From: Flavobacteriales bacterium | GTDB lineage: Bacteria; Bacteroidota; Bacteroidia; Flavobacteriales_D; Parvicellaceae | DNA: 64,000 bases | NCBI GenBank assembly: GCA_018401455.1 | Contig: JAGYKU010000005.1 | Span: 1-64,000, forward strand | Reading direction: 5' to 3' | Shown: piece by piece, positions 8,554-18,127 of the stretch | How the letters are laid out: each line of letters starts with the position of its first letter | How positions within the stretch are numbered: the stretch's first letter is position 1 | The notes under the pieces: generated by a model | Database searches by the model: none | What the model saw: only the letters and a program-made list of their open reading frames with translations | Told to the model about the DNA's origin: nothing | Position numbers and translations under genes: made by a program

Positions 8554-10254
8554 TTAACCTAGCAACTCAACCCTCAAACTTTCTCCTTCTTTTACAACTT
8601 TTGCAACACCTGCTTTGGTTAAACCTTTGATTGCTGCATCCCATTTTTTTCCTGAAAGTGCTGATTGGTCTTTTAAAGTTGCCAATTCCATCGGAGCTTT
8701 GGATTTCAAAATTCCTAATACCAATTTTTCTTCGTCAGAAAGTGCCACTGCTTTTTTCTCTGGTCTCATTTGTGGAAAAAACAACACCTCTTGTATCGCA
8801 GGGTTGTTGGTCAAAAACATCACCAACCTGTCCATTCCTATTCCCAAACCTGATGTGGGTGGCATTCCGTATTCTAATGCTCTCAAGAAATCTTGATCTA
8901 TCAATCCACCTGCTTCATCATCTCCTTTTTCTGATAATCTTACTTGCTCCTCAAAACGCTCTCTTTGGTCGATTGGGTCGTTTAACTCTGAATAGGCGTT
9001 CGCAATCTCTTTTCCGCAAACCATCAACTCAAATCTTTCTGTCAAACTAGGGTCTTCTCTATGCGCTTTGCAAAGTGGCGACATTTCTTTGGGATAATCA
9101 ATAATGAAGGTTGGTTGAATGTAATTTCCTTCACATTTTTCGCCAAAAATTTCATCTATCAATTTTCCAACACCCATGGTGTCGTTTACATCAATTCCCA
9201 TGTCCAAAGCTGCTTTTCTTAATTCATCTTCGGATTTACCTTTGATATCAAATCCTGTAAAATCCAAAATCGCTTGACGCATCGTCACTCTTTTGTAAGG
9301 TGCTTTAAAATCAATTTTATGTTCACCAAAAGTCGCTTCTGTTGTTCCATTAACAGCCAAAGCACAATGTTCCAACAACTTTTCTGTAAATTCCATCATC
9401 CAGTTGTAATCTTTGTATGCCACATAGATTTCCATTGCTGTAAATTCTGGATTGTGGGTTCTGTCCATACCTTCATTTCTGAAGTTTTTTGAAAATTCAT
9501 ACACACCATCAAAACCACCACAAATCAATCTTTTTAAATACAACTCATTGGCAATTCTCATATACAATGGGATATCCAAAGCGTTGTGATGCGTCATAAA
9601 AGGTTTGGCTGCCGCTCCACCTGCAATACTTTGCAAAATAGGCGTTTCAACTTCCATGTATCCAGCGTCATTAAAGAAATTTCGCATGGCAGAGAAAAGT
9701 TTTGTTCTTTTGATGAAAACTTCTTTTACTTGAGGATTTACAACCAAATCAACGTATCGCTGACGGTATCTCAATTCTGGATCAACAAAGGCATCATGCA
9801 CTTTTCCTTCACTATCTGTTTTAGGAAGTGGAAGCGGTTTAAGTGATTTACTCAACAAAGTAAATTCTTCCACATGCACGGAAATTTCACCCACTTGTGT
9901 TTTGAATAGATAGCCTTTTACACCAATAAAATCTCCAATATCTAGTAGTTTTTTGAAAACATCGTTATATAAAGTTTTATCCTCTGTTGGACAAATTTCG
10001 TCTCTATTGATGTAAATTTGAATTCTACCTTCGCTATCTTGTATTTCTGCGAAAGAAGCCTTTCCCATGATTCTAAAACTCATGATTCTACCAGCAATAC
10101 AAACTTTCTTTTGATCTTCAAAATTCTGCTTGATGTCTTTAGATAGCGCATCCACAGGATACAATGCTGCAGGATAAGGTTCTATTCCTAAATCTCTTAA
10201 TTTTTCTAAAGATTGTCTTCTTTGAATTTCTTGTTCTGAAAGTTGAATGCTCAT
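8554..10254 (-). CDS. lysS: Lysyl-tRNA synthetase, class II
   Basis: 566 residues. An N-terminal OB-fold anticodon-binding domain (GRIMSFRIMGKASFAEIQD) is followed by class II catalytic motifs: motif 2 FRNEGMDRTHNPEFT and motif 3 GLGIGMDRLVMFLT, with the lysine-specific context KEIANAYSELNDP. It charges tRNA-Lys in the cytoplasm. The usual bacterial LysS is ~500 residues; this one has a ~60-residue C-terminal extension (KLVLGILKSKAPMELATLKD onward) that looks like a small winged-helix-type unit, which is common in Bacteroidota LysS. Monocistronic by spacing. Confidence 0.98.
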   Translation of the reverse strand: MSIQLSEQEIQRRQSLEKLRDLGIEPYPAALYPVDALSKDIKQNFEDQKKVCIAGRIMSFRIMGKASFAEIQDSEGRIQIYINRDEICPTEDKTLYNDVFKKLLDIGDFIGVKGYLFKTQVGEISVHVEEFTLLSKSLKPLPLPKTDSEGKVHDAFVDPELRYRQRYVDLVVNPQVKEVFIKRTKLFSAMRNFFNDAGYMEVETPILQSIAGGAAAKPFMTHHNALDIPLYMRIANELYLKRLICGGFDGVYEFSKNFRNEGMDRTHNPEFTAMEIYVAYKDYNWMMEFTEKLLEHCALAVNGTTEATFGEHKIDFKAPYKRVTMRQAILDFTGFDIKGKSEDELRKAALDMGIDVNDTMGVGKLIDEIFGEKCEGNYIQPTFIIDYPKEMSPLCKAHREDPSLTERFELMVCGKEIANAYSELNDPIDQRERFEEQVRLSEKGDDEAGGLIDQDFLRALEYGMPPTSGLGIGMDRLVMFLTNNPAIQEVLFFPQMRPEKKAVALSDEEKLVLGILKSKAPMELATLKDQSALSGKKWDAAIKGLTKAGVAKVVKEGESLRVELLG

Positions 10255-10662
10255 GATTTGGTAAAATTATTTTTTTGCCTTGCAAAATTAATAGAATTAG
10301 ACTAAAGGGAATTATTTAAATTGAAAAAAACTGCTTTTTGTTGAAAGTTCGGGGTTTGAGGTTTGGAGTTTAAAGTTTCTTTGTCATATCGACTGGAATA
10401 CAAAGCGATAGCGGTACACAGAATGGAGCTATCTATTTGGATATAAACTTAATATTTGTGTTTGAAATTTGAAAAAGACATTCAACTTTAAACATTCAAC
10501 TCTGAACTGAAACAAGGCTGCTTTTTGTTGAAGACTGCCTGCCGCAGCGTATCTGCCGACAGCTAGAGGTAAGGTTAAAGGTTCAATTTGCCAATAATTC
10601 AAGTTGGTTTGTTATTTGGTTTTGCATTTTCAAATTATCTCATTATCAAATTAACCAATTAA
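10255..10662. other. Intergenic region, low-complexity dispersed words
   Basis: 408 bp without a gene. It contains a G/T-rich run resembling GTTCGGGGTTTGAGGTTTGG (near 10348, again in several copies near 34875) and an A/T-rich run of ATTAACTA-type repeats next to the glycosyltransferase stop (10650-10675, related to 35010-35035 on the other strand). These look like dispersed non-coding repeat words. Confidence 0.5.
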
Positions 10663-11844
10663 CTAATTAACTAATTGCCTATCCATCACTCTTTCTAAAT
10701 CTTCAACTGATTTTTCCCAGGAAAATTGACTTTTCACAAAGTTTCTACCGTTCTCAGCAAGTCGAAGGCAAGTTTCTTTGTTTTCCATTAATAATTGTAT
10801 CGCCTTTACATAGTCTTCTTTCGTTTCACAGACGATTGCAGTTTCATTATCTATTGCTTTCAGCGATTTGTTGGCTAGTTTAGACATAATACAAGGCAAT
10901 TCCATACTCATCGCTTCCAGAAGTTTGTTTTGCAATCCACTTCCCAATTGCATTGGCGCAAGGAAAATTTTGGACGAATTATAAGCATTTCTAATATCAT
11001 CAATCCAACCAGAAACTTCGATATTTTCGTTTTGCAATCTTTTAACTTCATTAGAAGGGTTGGCTCCTGCAATTAAAATTTTAATATTTGGATAAAATTT
11101 AACCAACTCTGGAAATAGTATTTCCGAAATGTATTTTGCACTACCAATATTAGGTGCATAACTCATATTCCCAACAAAAACTAAATCATATTTTTTATCT
11201 TGATTTGCTGTTTTCGTAAAAAAAGAAGTGTCAATTCCGTTGGGTATGATATGTATTTTTTTTCTATGCTCGTGAAAAATTGCATTTCTATCTTCCTCAG
11301 AAATTATCGTTTTATGATCAAAATAATCGAAAATAATGTTTTCGTATTTCAGAAGTCTTTTGTGTTCTGCTTCAAAGATAAATTTCTTCCAACCTACAGT
11401 GGCTATTCGTCTTTCTATTCCTTTACTAAAAGCATCTTGATAATCGAGTGTTTTAGGAATACTATGAAAATCTTTTACGTATTCAGCACTCCTTAAGAGT
11501 TGACAGTAAATATGATCAGGCTGAAATGAAGTAACTATAGACTTCACTTTTTTATGCGCACTTCTTTGATAGAAATAATATACCTGAAAGGGTTTTCTAC
11601 CTGCAAAACCTAACAATAGGTTTAAATATATTTTCCATTTAGGAAGTTGAATCACGTGCACTTCATCCACAATGGATTCGAGTTTGGTGATTGAAGAAAT
11701 ATCTGTTTTGGCATCATCTAAAGATATCAAACATATTTGAAATTTCTTATTTAAAAACCTCAACTGATGATACAACCTTAGTTTATCTCCTTTGTCTAAA
11801 GGATACGGTACACGGGATGATATGACTAATAATCTAGGTTTCAT
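10663..11844 (-). CDS. Glycosyltransferase, GT4 family (GT-B fold)
   Basis: 393 residues. The N-terminus (LVISSRVPYPLDKGDKLRLY) is the donor-side start of the sugar transferases of the TIGR03087/Stp1 group. The C-terminal nucleotide-sugar domain shows DLVFVGNMSYAPNIGSAKYI, a GSGLQNKLLEAMSMELP loop (the E-x7-E-like region), and VCETKEDYVKAI. It overlaps the preceding glycosyltransferase gene by 4 bp, so the two are translationally coupled and probably act on the same surface glycan. Specific sugars cannot be deduced. Confidence 0.9.
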   Translation of the reverse strand: MKPRLLVISSRVPYPLDKGDKLRLYHQLRFLNKKFQICLISLDDAKTDISSITKLESIVDEVHVIQLPKWKIYLNLLLGFAGRKPFQVYYFYQRSAHKKVKSIVTSFQPDHIYCQLLRSAEYVKDFHSIPKTLDYQDAFSKGIERRIATVGWKKFIFEAEHKRLLKYENIIFDYFDHKTIISEEDRNAIFHEHRKKIHIIPNGIDTSFFTKTANQDKKYDLVFVGNMSYAPNIGSAKYISEILFPELVKFYPNIKILIAGANPSNEVKRLQNENIEVSGWIDDIRNAYNSSKIFLAPMQLGSGLQNKLLEAMSMELPCIMSKLANKSLKAIDNETAIVCETKEDYVKAIQLLMENKETCLRLAENGRNFVKSQFSWEKSVEDLERVMDRQLVN

Positions 11845-13049
11845 TTCAACGATACTAAATCTGTATAAAATCCAAACAAATTTTTTATTATAATCTCGTT
11901 ATCGTATTTTTTTTCTACCAATTGTCGGGCGTTTGTTCCTATAGTTGCAATTCTATTTGAATCTTCCATAAGCCATTCCACCTGACTAATATGTTCTTCC
12001 AGTGTATTAGCTATAAGTATATTTTCTCTATCTTTATAATCAATTCCTTCTGCGCCTATGCTAGTAGAAAGCACTACTTTTCCCAACGCCATTCCTTCAA
12101 TAATTTTCACACGCATTCCACCAGCAGAAAGTAAAGGTACAATCATCACGGTATTGTCATTGATGAATTGAGATGAACTAGGCACTTCTCCCAAATTATT
12201 TACATTATTGTAGTTACTCTGCATCAACCAATTGGGCATATTTCTTCCCGCAATATTTAAAATGAGTTCGGGATGTTTTTCTTGAAGCGGAATCCAAATT
12301 TCTTCCAAAAACCACGAAACACCTTCAATGTTGGGTTTCCAATCCATTGCTCCAAGGTGAAATAATTTCAAATCTTGAGTAGGTTTGGGAACTGTAAATT
12401 GATAATCACTCATTTGAACTCCGAATGGAACTGTCATAATAGGTTTTTTACAACCCAAATTTTTATATTTATCACCATCCTCATCTGTAATCGATGCAAT
12501 TCCATCAATCGAATTGAGAGTATTTATTTCGTATTCTCGAAGTTGTTTTGCCAATAATTTTAGATACACTTTTTTGGCTGGATTGGTAGATTGGTTTGCC
12601 ATTCTTTCCCAAATCATATGCTCCAAATTGTGCGACCTTAATACTATTTTTGCTTTACTAAATCTTCTTATCGTATGACAATAAGTAGTCATAAAAAGAC
12701 TTTCTAAATGCACTATATCATATTCGTTTGCTTCTAAAGTTTTTCGAAGTAAAATATCAAAATCTGTGGAAAAAAAACGGCTTACATTGTATGAATCTGC
12801 AGTAACTAGATTAGAAAATGCATCTACAATATTCAGTTTTGTATCAATAAAAACCGCTTCAATTTTGGAATGACTTACAAACGCTTCACTGAAGGCATTG
12901 ATATCAAAAGGGTGTTTGTGTGTGCTTAGAGTAAGTATTTTTAAATCAACGCCTAAATCAATTAAACCTTTGGAAATATTATTTATGGCTATACAACCTC
13001 CATCTTTTGCTGGCTGTGGTGGTTTAAGACATAATTGTAAAATTCGCAT
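11841..13049 (-). CDS. Glycosyltransferase, GT4 family (GT-B fold)
   Basis: 402 residues. N-terminal LQLCLKPPQPAKDGGCIAI and mid-region HLESLFMTTY, RSHNLEHMIWERMA are typical of Bacteroidota GT4 enzymes; the C-terminal domain has LFHLGAMDWKPNIEGVSWFL and a donor loop GGMRVKIIEGMALGKVV. It is first in a two-gene unit with the next glycosyltransferase. A promoter -7 box on the minus strand sits about 55 bp upstream. It presumably builds LPS/O-antigen or an exopolysaccharide; the substrate is unknown. Confidence 0.9.
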   Translation of the reverse strand: MRILQLCLKPPQPAKDGGCIAINNISKGLIDLGVDLKILTLSTHKHPFDINAFSEAFVSHSKIEAVFIDTKLNIVDAFSNLVTADSYNVSRFFSTDFDILLRKTLEANEYDIVHLESLFMTTYCHTIRRFSKAKIVLRSHNLEHMIWERMANQSTNPAKKVYLKLLAKQLREYEINTLNSIDGIASITDEDGDKYKNLGCKKPIMTVPFGVQMSDYQFTVPKPTQDLKLFHLGAMDWKPNIEGVSWFLEEIWIPLQEKHPELILNIAGRNMPNWLMQSNYNNVNNLGEVPSSSQFINDNTVMIVPLLSAGGMRVKIIEGMALGKVVLSTSIGAEGIDYKDRENILIANTLEEHISQVEWLMEDSNRIATIGTNARQLVEKKYDNEIIIKNLFGFYTDLVSLK

Positions 13050-13103
13050 AGATTATTTTAATTAACTTATTTTGATTTTAAAAAACCATCAAAATATTTG
13101 ATT

Positions 13104-13112
13104 TGCAAATGT
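13104..13112 (-). promoter_or_regulatory. -7 promoter element for the glycosyltransferase pair
   Basis: On the minus strand the bases read TACATTTGC, matching the Bacteroidota TAnnTTTG box. Distance to the ATG at 13049 is about 55 nt. No clear -33 TTTG was found. Confidence 0.55.
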
Positions 13113-13150
13113 ACACAAAACTATGTAACCATTAAGAGTAAAGCTTGTTT

Positions 13151-14593
13151 TCATCTCTTTCGTTTAAACAACTTCACGTAAAAATCTAAATCAAATATTT
13201 TAGAATCATTGTTGGCTTTGTAGGAAATAAAAACAGCAATTGGTGTTAGAACCATAGCACTGAGCCACATACCAGTGAAGGGAGATAATGTGTTGTATTG
13301 TGCCATTTCTTGCCCTCCTCTAGTAAGAATAAAATACACTATAAAAAGTAAAATTGCGATTAAAACTGGCGCTCCAAAACCACCTTTCTTCACAATTGCA
13401 CCTAGTGAAGCTCCTAGAAAAAACAACATAAAACAAGCGTAAGAAAGTGTGAATTTTTCGTGCCATTTGATTTCTAAATCATTTCTGTATTTGTAAATGA
13501 CATCATTTAAAGCTATAAATTTTTCAATATTTTGAAGTTTACTTTCTACTTTACTAATCGCATCTGTAAGATTCAATTTTTTGTCAACGTCATCCAATCC
13601 TTCAAAATAAAAAGGCGAAGCTTCTATAGTATCGAAATTTAAAGCGCTTACCGAATCATTCATTGGTACACTGAATACATAAGAATTTTTGTACAATTCA
13701 AACCATTGTGCTCTTTTTTTATCCAATTCTATATCTGTAGAATCAAGTTTCTCATTGATTTGTTTCAGCGTCATCAAATATTCCTCCTTTTCATATTTGT
13801 CTTCTTCTGATCTTTCAAAATCAAATGAATTTAATTTGAATTTTAAGTCTGCCTTTTTGAAATAATATCGCATATATGGCATTTTGGAATCTTTGATATC
13901 TTTTGGACTCATTTCCTGAAATACAAAGCCATCATTTAATGAAACCACAAGAAAATTACCTTTCTTTTCCTGTTTGATGGTTCCAGTCTTTGCGCTTATG
14001 ACTCTTTTGTAATCTCTAGGATCTTTCAAATAACCCATATTGGTTTTGAGATTAGTATAATCGTAAATCAAGATATTTTTCAGCGTATTACCATCGTCTA
14101 GTTTTTCGCCAACTCGAATATTATATCCTTCTAATTCGTCATAAAAAATACCATCTTTAAAAATAATAGCCGCTTTGGTTTCTTGAATGTCAGAAATAAG
14201 CACTCTCAATTTGAAATTGGCTTTGGGCCAAAGCGAATTTGAAAAATAAAATGCGAATGCCGAAACAAAAACCATAATCACTAACATCGGTCGCATAATT
14301 CTAAACAATGACATTCCTGCCGCTTTCATTGCAATCAGTTCATTGCTCTCTCCCATTTTTCCCATAGTCATTATGGAAGCTAATAAAATAGATAATGGAA
14401 GCGCCATCGGAACCCAATTGGCAGAAAAATAAAACATCAATTCCAAAATAATTTTCCAAGACAAACCTTTGCCCATCAAATCATCGATATACAACCAAAG
14501 TGACTGCATATCGAGTAATATCATCCAGATGAAAAAATTAAGAATAAACGGGCCAATAAATGACTTAACAACAACCCAACTTAATTTTGACAT
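13151..14593 (-). CDS. LptF/LptG-family permease (YjgP/YjgQ)
   Basis: 480 residues with the LptF/G layout: three N-terminal TM segments (LNFFIWMILLDMQSLWLYID; MALPLSILLASIMTMGKMGE; IMVFVSAFAFYFSNSLW), a large periplasmic beta domain (about 100-370), and three C-terminal TM segments. The cytoplasmic coupling-helix region SNELIAMKAAGMSLFRIMRP, which contacts the LptB ATPase, is well conserved. The role is extraction of LPS from the inner membrane into the Lpt bridge. It is followed downstream by no gene on the same strand; upstream is the START-like gene, 27 bp away. Which of LptF or LptG it is cannot be decided here. Confidence 0.92.
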   Translation of the reverse strand: MSKLSWVVVKSFIGPFILNFFIWMILLDMQSLWLYIDDLMGKGLSWKIILELMFYFSANWVPMALPLSILLASIMTMGKMGESNELIAMKAAGMSLFRIMRPMLVIMVFVSAFAFYFSNSLWPKANFKLRVLISDIQETKAAIIFKDGIFYDELEGYNIRVGEKLDDGNTLKNILIYDYTNLKTNMGYLKDPRDYKRVISAKTGTIKQEKKGNFLVVSLNDGFVFQEMSPKDIKDSKMPYMRYYFKKADLKFKLNSFDFERSEEDKYEKEEYLMTLKQINEKLDSTDIELDKKRAQWFELYKNSYVFSVPMNDSVSALNFDTIEASPFYFEGLDDVDKKLNLTDAISKVESKLQNIEKFIALNDVIYKYRNDLEIKWHEKFTLSYACFMLFFLGASLGAIVKKGGFGAPVLIAILLFIVYFILTRGGQEMAQYNTLSPFTGMWLSAMVLTPIAVFISYKANNDSKIFDLDFYVKLFKRKR

Positions 14594-14620
14594 AAGATAA
14601 ATAGAATAAATAAAGAATAT

Positions 14621-15001
14621 TTAACAGCCGATGGATTGTCTAAGATTATTAACCGAATTTTCCCACAATAATTTAGCGTCTTCCAATTCATCTTCTTCAG
14701 CAAAATCGGTAATAATCAATGCTACTTGTTGTGTCATTGGATCCACTCTAATCAATAATTCAAAATAGTAATCTTCTCCTTCGTCATCTTCCCATTGAAA
14801 TTGTACCAATTCATTTTTTTTGTTTTTGAGAAGTGTGGCAGATTCTTCACTGCCATCCCAAATGAAGGTATAAAAATCATCTTTTACATTGACATTATCT
14901 GCAAACCACTCAGAAAGACCGCTTGGGGTGTAAAGACATTTGTACAAAATGGTGGTACTCGTATTGAGAATAAATTCTAATTCGTATTTTATTTTTTCCA
15001 T
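14621..15001 (-). CDS. START-like domain protein (SRPBCC superfamily)
   Basis: 126 residues, beginning MEKIKYELEFILNTS and with the pattern LYKCLYTPSGLSEWFADNV, then FIWDGSEESATLLKNKKN, FQWEDDEGEDYYFELLI and a final amphipathic helix. This is the small acidic START-like protein conserved across Bacteroidota. The fold would form a hydrophobic pocket, but no ligand is known. It sits between yidC and the Lpt permease, a neighbourhood consistent with envelope work, though that is inference. Confidence 0.82.
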   Translation of the reverse strand: MEKIKYELEFILNTSTTILYKCLYTPSGLSEWFADNVNVKDDFYTFIWDGSEESATLLKNKKNELVQFQWEDDEGEDYYFELLIRVDPMTQQVALIITDFAEEDELEDAKLLWENSVNNLRQSIGC

Positions 15002-15138
15002 AAAGCAATAGGTTGAATTAATAAAAAATTACCTATGTAATCTATTTTAAAGGGTAATTGAAGCGCAAAGTACAAAAAATACTGATTTGCTACAACTTAT
15101 CCATCACAAAAAACGAAAAACAAACAAAATTTATTGTC

Positions 15139-17133
15139 TTATTTTTTCTTTTTCTTTTGGTTGGCTTGTTGTTTTTGAACCTCTTCTAATCTTTCCATAA
15201 ATTTGGATTTTTTAGCAGGTTTCTTCTTGTTCTCTTCGATTTTCAATCTGATTTTATCTTCATCGATAAAGAATTTTTTGATTCCATACATAATACCGAT
15301 GTTGAATAAGTTACCACATAAATAATAGTAACTCAAACCAGCTGAGAAAGAGTTGAAGAAGAATATCATCATAATAGGAAAGAAATACATAATGACTTTC
15401 ATATTAGGCATTCCTGGAGTAGAAGGCTGTGCCATATTTCCACTGTTCATTATGGTATAAATCAATGTAGAAACAGCCATCAACAAGGTGAATAAACTCA
15501 CGTGATTTCCATAAATACTTGTAAGAATAGGAATATCTCCAGTCCAAGAAGCTATTGCATCAAAAGATGATAAATCTTCTGCCCAAAGGAAACTCGCGTG
15601 TCTCAAATCGATAGATGCTGGAAAAAACTTGAAGACAGCTAATAAAATCGGCATTTGAATCAACATAGGAATACAACCTGCCATTGGATTTACACCACTA
15701 GAGCGATACAAGGCTTGTGTTTCTTGTTGTCTCTTCATCATTTGGTCTTGACCAGGATATTTCTCATTAATTCTGGTAATTTCTGGTTTCAAAACCTTCA
15801 TTTTAGCAGAAGAAATGTAGTTTTTGTAAGTCAAAGGTGTAATGACAATTTTCACAATTAAAGTTACCAAGAAGATAACCAATCCAATCGCTAAACCTCC
15901 ATTTTTTAATAAATCAAAAACGGGTTTGATAAAGTATTTATTCACCCAACCAAAAATTCCCCATCCGTGATTGATGATGTCTTCCATTCCGTTGTCATAA
16001 GAAGCCAAAACATCGTAATCATTAGGTCCGAAGAAGAATTTCACTTGTGAAATATTGCTAGAAGGCAATTGTAAAGTTGTTTGGTATTCCAAAGTATATT
16101 TATCTCCTTCTAATTGCTTTTGAGCTACTTTTCCTTTCATAAATCCTTGTTCAGAAAGTATGGCAGAAGAGAAAAACTTGTGTTTGAACGCTACCCAATT
16201 CGTGTTGGATGTCAATTCTAACTCATCGTCAGATCTTTCAGAAAGATAATCTCTTTTTTGGTCGAAATAACGAAACATTACAGTCGCAATAGTTCGCTCA
16301 TCGCTTGCCAATTTTTCGGTAGCCAAACCTTGTAGTTTCCAGTTGATGAAGATATTGTTATAATCTATGTCGTCAATGTTTTTAAGCCCTACATATTCGA
16401 TATCCAAAACAACATTGTAATTTCCGTTTTTCAATGAATACTTAAAATCTATGTATTTATTAGGATCGTTTGTTTGAAGTCTGTACGTCAAAGTTGCACT
16501 ATTCGTATCAGAAACAACCACAGCATTCGAGTTACCTTGAAGTTCGAAAATCAAATTTGAGGTACTCAAAGGAATTCCTTCATTCACTAAAGAAAGACCA
16601 AAAGAACTTTTGGCTTCATCGAATAAATGCAAACCGCTCATCGAATCGGGAGTAGCCATATAATCTTGGTAAGATTGAAATTCTTTTAATTTCACATCTA
16701 CGATTCTACCTCCGCTATTGGAAAGTTTTACAACTATTTTGTCATTTTCTAAAGTTGCGTATTCTTTGTCCTTAGAGATTGCTGCTGGAGCAAAAATCCC
16801 AAATTCACCACTTAATTCATTGGTTTTGAGCGATGCAACTTTTTGAATTTCTACAGTTTTTACAGAATCTAAATATTGCGCTACGAATACAGAATCTTGT
16901 TGAAGAGAATCTGGCAAAGCACTGATAACAATAGAATCATTTACAGCAGCAACAGTATCTAAAGCAATTTCTTTGGTTTGTAATTCGAGAGAATCTTCAG
17001 TTTGAGGTTTAGTTGTTTCGGTTTGAGCTTTAGCCTCTTTTGATTTGTCCTCCACTTCATCATTGTTCATAATGGTGAAAGTCAATAAAATTGCCCCTAT
17101 TAAAAATAAACCTATTAAAGTATTTTTGTCCAT
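15139..17133 (-). CDS. yidC: Membrane protein insertase YidC
   Basis: 664 residues. An N-terminal TM segment (LIGLFLIGAILLTFTIM) is followed by an acidic/Ser-rich linker and the large periplasmic beta-supersandwich (about residues 100-390). The conserved insertase core follows: IKPVFDLLKNGGLAIGLVIF, KIVITPLTYKNYISSAKMKV (coupling helix), NPMAGCIPMLIQMPILLAVF and FNSFSAGLSYYYLCGN. The protein ends in a Lys-rich cytoplasmic tail, expected to contact ribosomes. It inserts and folds inner-membrane proteins with or without Sec. Length is somewhat above E. coli YidC (548), normal for Bacteroidota. Confidence 0.98.
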   Translation of the reverse strand: MDKNTLIGLFLIGAILLTFTIMNNDEVEDKSKEAKAQTETTKPQTEDSLELQTKEIALDTVAAVNDSIVISALPDSLQQDSVFVAQYLDSVKTVEIQKVASLKTNELSGEFGIFAPAAISKDKEYATLENDKIVVKLSNSGGRIVDVKLKEFQSYQDYMATPDSMSGLHLFDEAKSSFGLSLVNEGIPLSTSNLIFELQGNSNAVVVSDTNSATLTYRLQTNDPNKYIDFKYSLKNGNYNVVLDIEYVGLKNIDDIDYNNIFINWKLQGLATEKLASDERTIATVMFRYFDQKRDYLSERSDDELELTSNTNWVAFKHKFFSSAILSEQGFMKGKVAQKQLEGDKYTLEYQTTLQLPSSNISQVKFFFGPNDYDVLASYDNGMEDIINHGWGIFGWVNKYFIKPVFDLLKNGGLAIGLVIFLVTLIVKIVITPLTYKNYISSAKMKVLKPEITRINEKYPGQDQMMKRQQETQALYRSSGVNPMAGCIPMLIQMPILLAVFKFFPASIDLRHASFLWAEDLSSFDAIASWTGDIPILTSIYGNHVSLFTLLMAVSTLIYTIMNSGNMAQPSTPGMPNMKVIMYFFPIMMIFFFNSFSAGLSYYYLCGNLFNIGIMYGIKKFFIDEDKIRLKIEENKKKPAKKSKFMERLEEVQKQQANQKKKKK

Positions 17134-17278
17134 TTAATTGTTTCCTTTGAAAATTGAGGGGGCAAAATTAATCATTATAAATGATTGGGCTATGAAATAA
17201 TTAAACAATTGAAGATATTTTTGAACGAGAGGGGGGATTGAAATATCTATTTTCACAAAAAGAAAGGCTAAATTCCAT

Positions 17279-17722
17279 TTATAAATAGTAAATATGTTTT
17301 TCCTTTAAATAAATGTATGATTTTCTTTTATTATTTATTAATTTGAAAGAATTCTTCTTTCTTTTTATGACAAATCTACAAATTATGGATTTTGAATATC
17401 CTGTTTTTGAAGAAGTCATTAAAGTGGATGAAATATACGCTAAAATGTGGTATTTACGTTTATTAATTTTTGTGACATTAAAAATAATTCCAGGACAACT
17501 TTCATTATTGTTAAATGTTAATAAATTCATATTTTGGTATTTGAGATTCATTTCTTGTTTATTTAAAATCAACAAAGAATTTTCACATTTAAATTCAGAA
17601 TTAGTTTCTACTAAGTTTATAAATACTTCATTATCTAATATATTCTGAAAAAAAACTTCAAAATCCTTTACTTCTTGACTATGAAACACTAATGGAATAA
17701 ATATAAAAATTAAATACTTCAT
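17279..17722 (-). CDS. Hypothetical secreted protein
   Basis: 147 residues with an N-terminal signal-like segment (MKYLIFIFIPLVFHSQ) and a basic, Lys/Asn-rich C-terminal half. Three cysteines (CENS, SCPG, ICRF). I recognise no domain. It is very AT-rich and lies at the edge of the toxin-antitoxin remnants, so it may belong to the same acquired stretch. A hypothetical gene with moderate coding support (signal peptide, single long frame). Confidence 0.5.
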   Translation of the reverse strand: MKYLIFIFIPLVFHSQEVKDFEVFFQNILDNEVFINLVETNSEFKCENSLLILNKQEMNLKYQNMNLLTFNNNESCPGIIFNVTKINKRKYHILAYISSTLMTSSKTGYSKSIICRFVIKRKKNSFKLINNKRKSYIYLKEKHIYYL

Positions 17723-17759
17723 TTTCTTTTTTGGAATAATTTTAAAATGCTATCAAATT

Positions 17760-18008
17760 TCACGCTGACAACTTAACTTCAGATAGAAAGTTATCGAGTT
17801 CAACTTCTGAATTAAAATGAACATCAGTTTCAATATTATTTTGGAAAAAATGAATTAAATCCAAATGATTTTCATAAACTCTAAAAGAATACCCTTCATA
17901 ATTGTAAATAAAAAATACTTTACTCAAGTTTTCCTTAGAAACCAAAACAGTTTCTATTGTTCTTGAAGTTCTAATGTATGCTGTGTTTATGGTTTGGATG
18001 TTGTTCAT
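17760..18008 (-). CDS. Hypothetical 82-aa protein coupled to HepT remnant
   Basis: The frame starts with an ATG that overlaps the stop of the truncated hepT frame (ATGA, 18005-18008), so translation is coupled. The sequence is acidic with aromatic residues (FFIYNYEGYSFRVYENHLDL; ETDVHFNSEVELDNFLSEV). No known domain. The tight coupling to the mntA-hepT remnant suggests it was or is part of that operon, either as an accessory member or a gene brought next to it by the deletion that truncated hepT. Confidence 0.55.
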   Translation of the reverse strand: MNNIQTINTAYIRTSRTIETVLVSKENLSKVFFIYNYEGYSFRVYENHLDLIHFFQNNIETDVHFNSEVELDNFLSEVKLSA

Positions 18009-18127
18009 TGTCTTAAAAGCTTGTTTGACATATACTCATTGAACTCACGTTTTTCTCCCAAATAGTCTTTAATTGAATTGATGGATTCTTGAATATCAAG
18101 TAAATATTTCAATATCTCACGCTGCAT
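18005..18127 (-). pseudogene. hepT: Truncated HepT-like toxin gene (40 codons)
   Basis: ATG at 18127 overlaps the end of the mntA frame by 11 bp and encodes MQREILKYLLDIQESINS and EFNEYMSNKLLRQ, then stops. This matches the first third of HepT/DUF86 proteins, which are normally ~110-140 residues and contain the RX4-6H catalytic motif further on; that part is missing. It is therefore the N-terminal stub of a HepT RNase toxin. Next to an intact-looking MntA antitoxin this is a decayed type VII toxin-antitoxin pair. Identification rests on position, overlap and N-terminal resemblance. Confidence 0.62.

Noticed and set aside
8615-9050. Plus-strand ORFs opposite lysS
   Set aside because: They are antisense shadows of a clearly identified gene.
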